Shown: in pieces, positions 34,738 through 41,644 of the stretch
How positions within the stretch are numbered: the stretch's first letter is position 1
Layout of the letters: every line of letters starts with the position of its first letter
Source of the DNA: Balneolales bacterium
Lineage (GTDB): Bacteria > Bacteroidota > Rhodothermia > Balneolales > Cyclonatronaceae
Reading direction: 5' to 3'
DNA: 41,644 nucleotides
NCBI GenBank assembly: GCA_020832405.1
Contig: JAFIET010000027.1
Location: 1-41,644 of the forward strand
Program-made: the position numbers and the translations under genes
The notes under the pieces: model-generated
What the model was told of the DNA's origin: nothing
Seen by the model: only the letters and a program-made list of their open reading frames with translations
The model's database searches: none

Positions 34738-36150
34738 ATGCTTAGCGTTATGAAAATCCGATTGTTTTTTGGTGTGATGATGAGCGCCCTGCTCGTCCTT
34801 TTTTTCGATGCCGGCAGCAGGCTGGTGCTGGCACAGGCCAACGGGGAAACCCTGGTGATTGAAAACGCAGCCGTGCTGAGCATGGCAGGCGATGAGATTA
34901 CCGAAGGTCAGACGCTCATTATCCGCGACGGCGTCATTCAGTGGATGGGTGATGCGGGTTCGGCCGAAATTCCGGATGATGCGGTGCGTATCGAAGGTCC
35001 GCTGTTTGTGATGCCCGGCCTTGCCGAGATGCACGCGCACATCCCGCCGCGCGTGAGGGGGCGTCAGCACATGGAAGATACCCTGGTGCTGTATCTCGCC
35101 AACGGCATCACGACCATTCGGGGCATGCTGGGCGAGCCGGCGCATCTCGAGCTGCGGGAGCAGGCCGCGCGGCATGAAATTGTGAGTCCGCGGATTTTCA
35201 CCTCGGGCCCCTCCTTCAACGGTAACTCTGTAACCTCTGAGGAACAGGGTCGGAAAATGGTGCGGCAGCAGCATGCGGCGGGCTACGACCTGCTCAAGTT
35301 TCATCCCGGCCTGAACGTAGCCTTTTTTGATGCGGTAACGGAAGAAGCCAACGCGCTCGGCATGGAGTTCAGCGGGCATATTTCGCATGCGGTCGGGCTT
35401 GAGAGAAGCCTTGCGGCGGGCAAGGGCAGCATTGATCACCTCGACCGCTACATGGAGTTTCTGGCCGGCAACCCGGCTGAGCGCGAAGATCCGCCCATCA
35501 TCTATTTCGGCTACGACCTTGCTTTCGATGCCGATCCGGCCCTGATGCAGCAGGCCGCCCGCCTCACCCGTGAAGCCGGCGTCTGGAACGTGCCGACCAA
35601 CACCCTGCTCGAAAATGTTTTCAATCCCGAACTCACACCCGAAAGCATGCTGCAGTGGCCGGGTATGGAGTTCATCTCAAAGCCAACGGCTGAAAACTGG
35701 GCCAATTTTGTGCGGCAAACCCGGGAAAGCGAAGTGTATGATGCGGAAAAAGCCCGGCAGTTTCTGGCCCTGCGGCTACAGCTCACGCGCACGCTTCACC
35801 TCGAAGGCGCCGGTCTGCTGCTCGGTGCCGATGCGCCGCAGATTTTCAATCCGCCGGGATTCTCCCTGCACCGCGAGCTCGAACTGCTCACCCGTGCCGG
35901 CCTCTCCCCTTTTGAGGCGCTCGAAACGGGCACGGTAAACGTGGCTGCGTATCTCGGCGAAAGCGAGCAGGCCGGGCGTGTTGCGCCGGGTTTCCGTGCC
36001 GATCTTGTGCTGCTGCGCGCTAATCCGCTGCAGCACTTCCCCTTCGGCGATCATATCGAGGGCGTTATCCGTGAAGGACACTACTTCAGCCGGGAAACGC
36101 TGGACGAGCTGCTCGACGGCATCCGCGAACGCGCCGGAAACGGCAACTAA
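34738..36150 (+). CDS. Amidohydrolase family protein, exported
   Basis: 470 residues. The N-terminal hydrophobic stretch (FFGVMMSALLVLFF, ending near LAQA) is a signal peptide, so it is periplasmic or membrane-attached. The beta-sandwich and barrel of imidazolonepropionase/prolidase-like amidohydrolases follow: MPGLAEMHAHI with H99 and H101, LLKFHP (Lys position), GHIS, and LLLGADAP with the catalytic Asp, then LLTRAGLSPFEALETGTVNVAAYLG, which closes the fold. The substrate is unknown; relatives act on dipeptides or cyclic imides. ATG 34738 or 34750 (MKIRLF) can serve as the start. Confidence 0.85.
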   Translation: MLSVMKIRLFFGVMMSALLVLFFDAGSRLVLAQANGETLVIENAAVLSMAGDEITEGQTLIIRDGVIQWMGDAGSAEIPDDAVRIEGPLFVMPGLAEMHAHIPPRVRGRQHMEDTLVLYLANGITTIRGMLGEPAHLELREQAARHEIVSPRIFTSGPSFNGNSVTSEEQGRKMVRQQHAAGYDLLKFHPGLNVAFFDAVTEEANALGMEFSGHISHAVGLERSLAAGKGSIDHLDRYMEFLAGNPAEREDPPIIYFGYDLAFDADPALMQQAARLTREAGVWNVPTNTLLENVFNPELTPESMLQWPGMEFISKPTAENWANFVRQTRESEVYDAEKARQFLALRLQLTRTLHLEGAGLLLGADAPQIFNPPGFSLHRELELLTRAGLSPFEALETGTVNVAAYLGESEQAGRVAPGFRADLVLLRANPLQHFPFGDHIEGVIREGHYFSRETLDELLDGIRERAGNGN

Positions 36151-36265
36151 AACCGTAGTTCCGCATCCATTCTGCTTTTTCCACATTACCCGACCCCAAT
36201 GCCTGAAACGGAATCACCTGACGCGCACAACCCCGCTGGACTTCACCCGCCTTTCCCCGGCTGAA

Positions 36266-36874
36266 ATGCATCGGCGGGCGATGGATTTTTACGTGCTGAT
36301 GAACGCCCGGCGAAGCGTGCGGGCATTTGCCCCGGATGCCATCCCGGATGAGATTTTGGAGCTCGCGATTCGGACAGCGGGAACGGCCCCGTCCGGAGCC
36401 AACCTGCAGCCCTGGCATTTTTGCGTGGTCACAAGTCCGGAGGTGCGCCGGGAACTCAGGGCTGCGGTTGAGGCCGAAGAAAAAGAAAACTACGAGCGGC
36501 GGTTTTCTGAGGAAATGAAAAATGCCCTCACCCCGCTTCAGACGGATTTCTCAAAACCCTACCTGACCGATGCCCCCGCGCTGATTGTGGTCTTTAAGGA
36601 AAACTTCCGCGTAGTTGACGGCATCCGCCGCAAAAATTACTATGTTAATGAATCGGTGGGTATTGCCTGCGGCCTGCTGATCACCGCGTTACATCAGGCC
36701 GGTCTTGCTACGGTTACGCACACCCCTAACCCGATGAAATTCCTGAACGACATGCTCGGCCGCCCCGCGAACGAGACCCCGGTGATGGTGCTGCCGGTCG
36801 GCTACCCGGCTGAGGGCTGCACCGTGCCGGACAACAAGCGGAAAAAACCGGCCGAAATTATGACCTGGATTTAG
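36266..36874 (+). CDS. Nitroreductase-family protein (iodotyrosine deiodinase-like subgroup), N-terminus apparently frameshifted
   Basis: 202 residues from the first in-frame ATG. NARRSVRAFAPD gives the FMN-phosphate-binding Arg residues, GTAPSGANLQPWHF is the diagnostic block of the subgroup that includes BluB-like and iodotyrosine deiodinase-like enzymes, and the C-terminal PVGYPAEGC.VP fits too. The family normally has ~20 more residues, ending LSPAEM before this ATG. These residues exist here in frame (36236-36268) but without a start codon. An ATG at 36199 in another frame would give a natural N-terminus (MPETESPDAHNP then LDFTRLSPAEM) if one C of the CCCC run at 36231-36234 were absent. 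So the gene is either mutated, misassembled at that run, or starts at 36266. Confidence 0.78.
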   Translation: MHRRAMDFYVLMNARRSVRAFAPDAIPDEILELAIRTAGTAPSGANLQPWHFCVVTSPEVRRELRAAVEAEEKENYERRFSEEMKNALTPLQTDFSKPYLTDAPALIVVFKENFRVVDGIRRKNYYVNESVGIACGLLITALHQAGLATVTHTPNPMKFLNDMLGRPANETPVMVLPVGYPAEGCTVPDNKRKKPAEIMTWI

Positions 36875-36967
36875 GCGGCCCGTTCAGGCTTGGCTCCATC
36901 CATCAAAAAAAACAAAATCTTCCGGCCTCCATCCCTCCCCAAATTTTAATTCATAACGGACAGCATC

Positions 36968-37657
36968 ATGGCAAAAAAAGCACTTCTCTTAGGCGCAACC
37001 GGACTCATCGGCTCACATCTGCTCGGCTATCTGCTGGATTCTGAGATGTACGACTCCGTCGCTGTTGTAGGGCGGCGTAGCACAGGCGTGAAGCATCCGA
37101 AGCTGGTGGAGCACATCTGTGATTTCGCTTCCATTGCGCAGCATCCGGAGCTGTTTGTGTGTGACGATTTCTACAACTGCATGGGCACGACCATCAAGAA
37201 AGCGGGCTCGCAGGAAGCGTTTAAAGAGGTTGACCACAACATTCCGCTGGCCGCAGCCAAGCTGGCCCTGGCCGGCGGAGCCAAATCGGCCTGGGTTGTT
37301 TCATCCATAGGCGCCGACCCGAAATCATCCATTTTTTACCTCAAAACCAAAGGGGAAGTCGAGAAAGCCTTTGTTGATGCAGGCTTTGACCGGGTGATGC
37401 TTTTCCGGCCCGCCGGACTGCTCGGCAAGCGCAACGAAATGCGCATGGGCGAAACCCTGGGCATCGGGTTCATGAAAATCATCTCGCCCCTGCTCATCGG
37501 AGGCCTCAAAAAAAACAGACCCATCGAAGCCAAACATGTAGCCTACGTGATGGCGCATCAGCCGGTAAATCATGTGAAGGGCAGCCGGGTTTTTGAAAGC
37601 CACGAAATCGAGCAAATTTACGGCAGCATGATGTCCGGTTGCCGGTACATGGAGTAA
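36968..37657 (+). CDS. NAD(P)-binding atypical SDR (HTATIP2/YwnB-like oxidoreductase)
   Basis: 229 residues, cytoplasmic. GATGLIGSHLL (9-19) is the dinucleotide-binding loop; VVSSIGADPKSS and FYLKTKGEVE carry the Ser and Tyr-x-x-x-Lys of atypical SDRs; LFRPAGLLG is the subgroup motif. Such proteins reduce or bind small substrates, and the physiological role is unknown. It stands alone between the nitroreductase and a stretch without an intact gene. A short A-rich region precedes ATG 36968. Confidence 0.86.
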   Translation: MAKKALLLGATGLIGSHLLGYLLDSEMYDSVAVVGRRSTGVKHPKLVEHICDFASIAQHPELFVCDDFYNCMGTTIKKAGSQEAFKEVDHNIPLAAAKLALAGGAKSAWVVSSIGADPKSSIFYLKTKGEVEKAFVDAGFDRVMLFRPAGLLGKRNEMRMGETLGIGFMKIISPLLIGGLKKNRPIEAKHVAYVMAHQPVNHVKGSRVFESHEIEQIYGSMMSGCRYME

Positions 37658-37673
37658 AGCAAAAGTATTGCTG

Positions 37674-37841
37674 TTACTCGACCTTGCTTTCAGTTTTCTT
37701 TCTTTGGATGATGACCGTGAAGGATTCGTCCGTTTCTTTAAAAACCGGATCCGGAAAACCTTCTTTTTTGAGCAGTCCGACCACAATTTTGCGGATACCT
37801 AAGCCTTTGTGTTCAGTCTGTTCATGCGCAAAAGAAACCTT
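37674..37841 (-). pseudogene. C-terminal remnant of an AAA_4/RecG-like (AlbA_2-containing) regulator
   Basis: About 55 codons on the minus strand ending at TAA (37674-37676). The peptide GLGIRKIVVGLLKKEGFPDP followed by VFKETDESFTVIIQRK matches the C-terminal end of the ATP-binding/HATPase_c_4 type domain of 'RecG-like' AlbA_2 proteins (pattern G-x-GI-x-KI then G-x-P-x-P-x-F and a final beta strand). A stop codon blocks the frame upstream at 37842-37844 and no start is present, so the rest of the ~480-residue gene is lost. The match is by pattern only. Confidence 0.6.
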
Positions 37842-38106
37842 TCAATTTGGGGGCTGTGAAACTACTACGATCAATGATTCAATTTTCATTTTTCATTCAG
37901 AGCAACGTAGAAATAAAATGGTTCTCAAGCGGGACTTTCGACCTAACCCCAACACGAAAAAGCAAGGGGCCATCCGCCGATTTGGGATGCCGGGAAAAGC
38001 ACGAAAGCCAGTGATGTTCACGGAGTTTCCCCAAAAAAAGGATGCCGGAAAAAACAAAGACCGGAATCTCTGCATAGAAAGCCCGGCCTGATGTTTGCAA
38101 ATCGTG
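37842..38106. other. Intergenic stretch before icmF with no intact gene
   Basis: Together with the remnant above, this is a gene-poor segment of about 450 bases. The base composition is uneven: an AT-rich part (37860-37920) and a purine-rich part around 38035-38060. I see no convincing promoter, hairpin, tRNA or conserved reading frame. Since icmF is transcribed toward it, it should hold the icmF terminator, but no good hairpin followed by a T tract is visible on that strand. Confidence 0.5.
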
Positions 38107-41100
38107 TTACATATTCCGGCGGTATTGTCCGCCGACTTCATATAGCGCACGCGAGATCTGTCCGAGGGAGCAGTACTTGACCGTTTCCATCAGCTCTTCG
38201 AAGAGGTTGCCGTTGGTGAGGGCGGCGGTTTTGAGGCGGTCGAGGTACTCAGCCGAAACGGCTTCGTTTCTTGCCTTGAAGGCTTCAAGATTCCGGATCT
38301 GCTGCTGCTTTTCATCTTCGGTTGAGCGGATCAGCTCGATTTCCTGCTCTTCCTCCCCGCCTTTCTTGCCGAGGAAGGTGTTCACGCCAATAATGGGCAG
38401 CTCGCCGTTGTGTTTCAGGGTTTCGTAGTACAGGCTTTCATCCTGAATTTTGCCCCGCTGATACATGGTTTCCATCGCGCCCAACACGCCGCCCCGTTCG
38501 GTGATGCGGTCGAATTCGGTGAGGATGGCTTCCTCAACCAGATCCGTGAGCTCGTCGATGATGAAGGAACCCTGATTCGGGTTTTCGTTTTTGGCCATGC
38601 CCAGTTCCTTGTTAATGATGAGCTGAATGGCAAGTGCCCGGCGGACCGACTCTTCCGTCGGGGTGGTGATGGCTTCGTCGTAGGCGTTGGTGTGCAGGGA
38701 GTTACAGTTGTCGTAAATCGCAAGCAGCGCCTGAAGGGTCGTGCGGATGTCGTTGAACTGGATTTCCTGCGCATGCAGCGAGCGACCGGACGTCTGAATG
38801 TGATACTTCAGCTTTTGCGAGCGGTCGTTTGCGCTGTAGCGGTTTTTCATGGCGATGGCCCAGATGCGCCGGGCAACGCGGCCAATAACGGCGTACTCGG
38901 GATCGAGACCGTTGCTGAAGAAAAACGAGAGGTTGTGCGCGAAGTCGTCGATAACGAGGCCGCGGGAGAGGTAATACTCCACAAAAGTAAAGCCGTTGGC
39001 CAGGGTGAAGGCCGCCTGCGTTACCGGATTCGCGCCGGCTTCCGCGATATGATAGCCGGAAATGGAGACCGAGTAGTAGTTCCGAACTTTGTTGGTCGTG
39101 AAGTATTTCTGTATGTCTCCCATCATCTTAAGGGCGAACTCCGTAGAAAAAATGCAGGTGTTTTGGGCCTGATCTTCTTTGAGGATGTCGGCCTGCACCG
39201 TGCCGCGCACGACCTGAAGGGTTGCTGCCTTAATTTTGGCGTAGGTTTCGGCATCAACCAGTTTGTCGCCGGATACGCCGAGGGTTGCGAGTCCGTAGCC
39301 GTCGGAATTGCCCGGCAGACTCAGCCCGTATTCGGGTACAGGCATGCCTTTTTCTTCGAAAATGTTTCGGATTTTCTGCTTTGCTTCATCGAGTTTGCCC
39401 TGCTCCTTAAGCCAGCTTTCAACCTGCTGATCTATGGCCGTGTTCATAAACATCGCCAGGATCATCGGGGCCGGACCATTAATGGTCATGGAAACAGAGG
39501 TCGTCGGTTCGGTGAGCCGGAAGCCGGAGTACAGCTTCTTCATGTCGTCGAGGGTACAGATGCTCACTCCGGAATTGCCGATTTTGCCGTAGATGTCGGG
39601 CCGCAGGTCGGGGTCTTCGCCGTAGAGTGTAACCGAATCGAAGGCCGTCGAAAGCCGTGCGGCGGGCAGCCCTTCACTCACATAATGAAAACGTTTGTTG
39701 GTCCGCTCCGGCGTGCCTTCACCGGCAAACATACGGGCAGGATCTTCCCCTTCGCGTTTGAACGGGAACACGCCCGCGGTGTAGGGGAAAAATCCGGGTA
39801 CGTTTTCTTTAAGGGCGAAGCGCAGCCGGTCGCCCCAGCCGCCAAACTGCGGCAATGCAACCCGCGGAATTTTAAGCCCGCTGAGGGAAATCCGGTACAT
39901 TTCGTTGCGGATTACGCGGTCGCGGACCTTCGTCTCCATCACATTCTGCCGGTACTGCTCCGCCATCTTATCCCAGTTTTTGAGGATGTTGAGCGAGATG
40001 GGGTCCAGCTTTGCGCGGAGGTGCTCCCGCATCTCTTCCATGCGCACCATAATCTGATCTTTGTCGGCCGGGTTCCAGTTTTCGAGCTGTGTGATGGTGC
40101 CCTCAATTTCATTGAGGCGCGCCGCAGCGTCCGCCTGCCGGGCGGCCCATGCGTGATACTCCCGCACCGATTCTGAAATTTCGGACAGGTACCGGACCCG
40201 GTTTCCCGGAATGATGGCCTGCTTGTGCAGGTCGTCCGCGGGCGTGGGGTCAGCAAACAGCCGCGACTTCCAGTCGAGTGCGTAGTGCTTGTTGATGAGC
40301 CGCACCAAAGCGCTGAACAGCCGGTTTACGCCCTCATCGTTAAACTGCGCCGCGATGGTCGGGTACACCGGCAGGCTCATCTCGTCGGCATGCCAGAGGT
40401 TGTGATTGCGCTTGTACTGCTTGCGGATATCGCGCAGCGCATCCTGTGAACCTTTTTTCTCAAATTTATTGAGCACGATGAGGTCGGCCAGGTCCAGCAT
40501 GTTGATTTTCTCCAGCTGCGTAGCCGCGCCGTACTCGCTCGTCATCACGTACAGGCTCAGATCGGTGATGTCCACAATTTCCGATTCGCTTTGCCCGATG
40601 CCGCTTGTTTCAACCACAATCATATCGAAAGAGGCAGCCTTGCACAGCTCAATGGCGCCGAGAATGGCCTCGCTTGTGGCCCGGTTGGATGCCCGTGTTG
40701 CGAGGCTTCGCATGTAAATCCGGTCGTTGTACACCGCATTCATACGGATACGGTCGCCCAGAAGGGCGCCGCCGGTTTTGCGCTTCGACGGATCGATGGA
40801 GATGATGGCCATCGTTTTGTCCTCAAATTCGGTGAGGAAACGGCGCACGAGCTCATCGGTGAGGGAGCTTTTTCCGGCCCCGCCCGTACCCGTGATGCCG
40901 ATTACGGGGATGATTTTCCCGTTTTTCGACTGAAGCACTTCTCTGCCGCCGTTGTAGAGCAGCATGCCGTCTTTGAAATGCATCAGCTGCTCTGCCTTGT
41001 TTTCAATCGCGCTGATGCAGCGGCCCAGCACGCGCTTGTTTTTCTGCTTAAGCTGAAGCACATCAATGGTTTCGAGGGATGTGGTTTCGTAGTCGCACTC

Positions 41101-41577
41101 CTGCATCATCAGGTTAATCATGCCCTGCAGGCCCAGGGTGCGGCCGTCTTCGGGGCTGAAAATCCGGGCAACGCCGTAGTCGTGCAGCTCGCGGATTTCG
41201 CGCTCAACAATCACCCCGCCGCCGCCGCCGTACACGCGGATGTGCCCCGCGCCTCTTTCCCGAAGCAGGTCCACCATGTACTTAAAAAACTCAATGTGCC
41301 CGCCCTGATACGAGCTGATGGCAATGCCCTGCGCGTCTTCCTGAATGGCGCAGTCCACAATTTCGCCCACGCTGCGGTTGTGCCCCAGGTGAATCACCTC
41401 TGCCCCGGTCGTTTGTAAAATGCGGCGCATAATATTGATGGAGGCATCGTGCCCGTCGAACAGGCTCGTTGCCGTCACAAAACGGATTTTGTGCGTAGGA
41501 TTGTAGCGTTCAGGCTGCTGCCATTCGGTTGCTGCGTTTTGGGTCGGGCTTTGTGTTGCCGGGCTGCTTGTACTCAT
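38107..41577 (-). CDS. icmF: Fused isobutyryl-CoA mutase IcmF
   Basis: 1156 residues, three parts in the IcmF order. N-terminal cobalamin-binding domain with DGHDAS (41-46; His43 as lower axial cobalt ligand). G-protein chaperone domain with Walker A GTGGAGKS (230-237), ETSGIGQSE and LNKFEKKG. C-terminal mutase barrel with SISGYH and QTSGRSL. Two residues decide substrate: Phe604 in AGVFPFKR, where methylmalonyl-CoA mutase has Tyr, and Gln805 in AQNTCIF, where it has Arg. Both point to isobutyryl-CoA/n-butyryl-CoA interconversion (valine or butyrate metabolism). Expression needs adenosylcobalamin. ATG 41577 is preferred to TTG 41619, which would add a lysine-rich 14-residue lead. Confidence 0.95.
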   Translation of the reverse strand: MSTSSPATQSPTQNAATEWQQPERYNPTHKIRFVTATSLFDGHDASINIMRRILQTTGAEVIHLGHNRSVGEIVDCAIQEDAQGIAISSYQGGHIEFFKYMVDLLRERGAGHIRVYGGGGGVIVEREIRELHDYGVARIFSPEDGRTLGLQGMINLMMQECDYETTSLETIDVLQLKQKNKRVLGRCISAIENKAEQLMHFKDGMLLYNGGREVLQSKNGKIIPVIGITGTGGAGKSSLTDELVRRFLTEFEDKTMAIISIDPSKRKTGGALLGDRIRMNAVYNDRIYMRSLATRASNRATSEAILGAIELCKAASFDMIVVETSGIGQSESEIVDITDLSLYVMTSEYGAATQLEKINMLDLADLIVLNKFEKKGSQDALRDIRKQYKRNHNLWHADEMSLPVYPTIAAQFNDEGVNRLFSALVRLINKHYALDWKSRLFADPTPADDLHKQAIIPGNRVRYLSEISESVREYHAWAARQADAAARLNEIEGTITQLENWNPADKDQIMVRMEEMREHLRAKLDPISLNILKNWDKMAEQYRQNVMETKVRDRVIRNEMYRISLSGLKIPRVALPQFGGWGDRLRFALKENVPGFFPYTAGVFPFKREGEDPARMFAGEGTPERTNKRFHYVSEGLPAARLSTAFDSVTLYGEDPDLRPDIYGKIGNSGVSICTLDDMKKLYSGFRLTEPTTSVSMTINGPAPMILAMFMNTAIDQQVESWLKEQGKLDEAKQKIRNIFEEKGMPVPEYGLSLPGNSDGYGLATLGVSGDKLVDAETYAKIKAATLQVVRGTVQADILKEDQAQNTCIFSTEFALKMMGDIQKYFTTNKVRNYYSVSISGYHIAEAGANPVTQAAFTLANGFTFVEYYLSRGLVIDDFAHNLSFFFSNGLDPEYAVIGRVARRIWAIAMKNRYSANDRSQKLKYHIQTSGRSLHAQEIQFNDIRTTLQALLAIYDNCNSLHTNAYDEAITTPTEESVRRALAIQLIINKELGMAKNENPNQGSFIIDELTDLVEEAILTEFDRITERGGVLGAMETMYQRGKIQDESLYYETLKHNGELPIIGVNTFLGKKGGEEEQEIELIRSTEDEKQQQIRNLEAFKARNEAVSAEYLDRLKTAALTNGNLFEELMETVKYCSLGQISRALYEVGGQYRRNM

Positions 41578-41644
41578 AAGGGTAGATAAGTTCTTGAAAT
41601 TCTTTTCTTTGTGCTCCAAAACACTGGAAGCGCTTTTTATGCGC

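Noticed and set aside
38410-40176. A 588-codon open frame on the plus strand opposite icmF
   Set aside because: It is the antisense shadow of a conserved coding sequence with GC-biased third positions; its translation has no recognisable domain, and icmF motifs on the other strand are intact.
38107-41577. Methylmalonyl-CoA mutase as the name for the large fused gene
   Set aside because: Phe604 and Gln805 at the carboxylate-binding positions and the fused G-protein domain fit isobutyryl-CoA mutase better.
1-41644. CRISPR array, prophage, intact insertion sequence, tRNA or riboswitch
   Set aside because: No regularly spaced repeats, phage structural genes, transposase frames, cloverleaf-like sequences or known riboswitch cores were recognised on reading; automated scans could still find something short.

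Overview
The window reads as a bacterial chromosome segment from the Bacteroidota side of the tree, most likely a Balneolota/Rhodothermota-type heterotroph. I infer this from gene content: a DUF2723 membrane protein, a DUF7033-type polysaccharide deacetylase, a YbeY whose third metal-ligand His is replaced by Asp, fused isobutyryl-CoA mutase IcmF, homogentisate-pathway dioxygenases, scarce Shine-Dalgarno sequences and many small secreted proteins of unknown function. Nothing in the window fixes the species. I saw no tRNA, rRNA, CRISPR array, prophage or intact insertion sequence.

Layout. 1-5843 (+): the 3' end of trpF, an orphan addiction-module antitoxin, mnmA, a polysaccharide deacetylase, a DUF4412-like secreted protein and a two-gene 5'-nucleotidase, with the C-terminal domain as a lipoprotein and the metallophosphatase as a Tat substrate. 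5917-10854 (+): dxr-rseP-psd-pssA, joining isoprenoid synthesis, membrane proteolysis and phosphatidylethanolamine synthesis, followed by a HAD phosphatase. 10964-14838 (+): the tyrosine/homogentisate block hppD, hmgA and a flavin reductase, each followed by a hairpin terminator, then an O-methyltransferase. 15008-16760 (-): queD-queE-SDR. 16863-18395 (+): a secreted unknown and a TRIC-family channel. 18415-22390 (-): an NSS transporter and an M1 metallopeptidase lipoprotein, divergent from the DUF2723 gene at 22547-25558 (+).

25711-29576 (+) is a tightly packed string: unknown protein, ybeY, smg/DUF494, an eroded type IA topoisomerase and DUF445. In many bacteria topA follows smg. Here that slot holds a 466-residue protein that keeps the catalytic Tyr-x-Arg motif but has lost one Toprim acidic residue, the N-terminal Lys and the zinc-finger tail. 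I regard it as the most unusual gene in the window.

29577-38106 looks more like an accessory zone. It holds a REP-like hairpin in a 351-base intergenic stretch, an MFS transporter, adenine deaminase and a small outer-membrane-like protein. It also holds a decayed Xre/RES toxin-antitoxin pair (antitoxin frameshifted at an 11-T tract, toxin reduced to its N-terminus), a periplasmic amidohydrolase, a nitroreductase with an apparent one-base frameshift at its N-terminus, an atypical SDR, and a fragment of an AAA_4/RecG-like regulator. The window closes with icmF (-), whose active-site residues match isobutyryl-CoA rather than methylmalonyl-CoA mutase.
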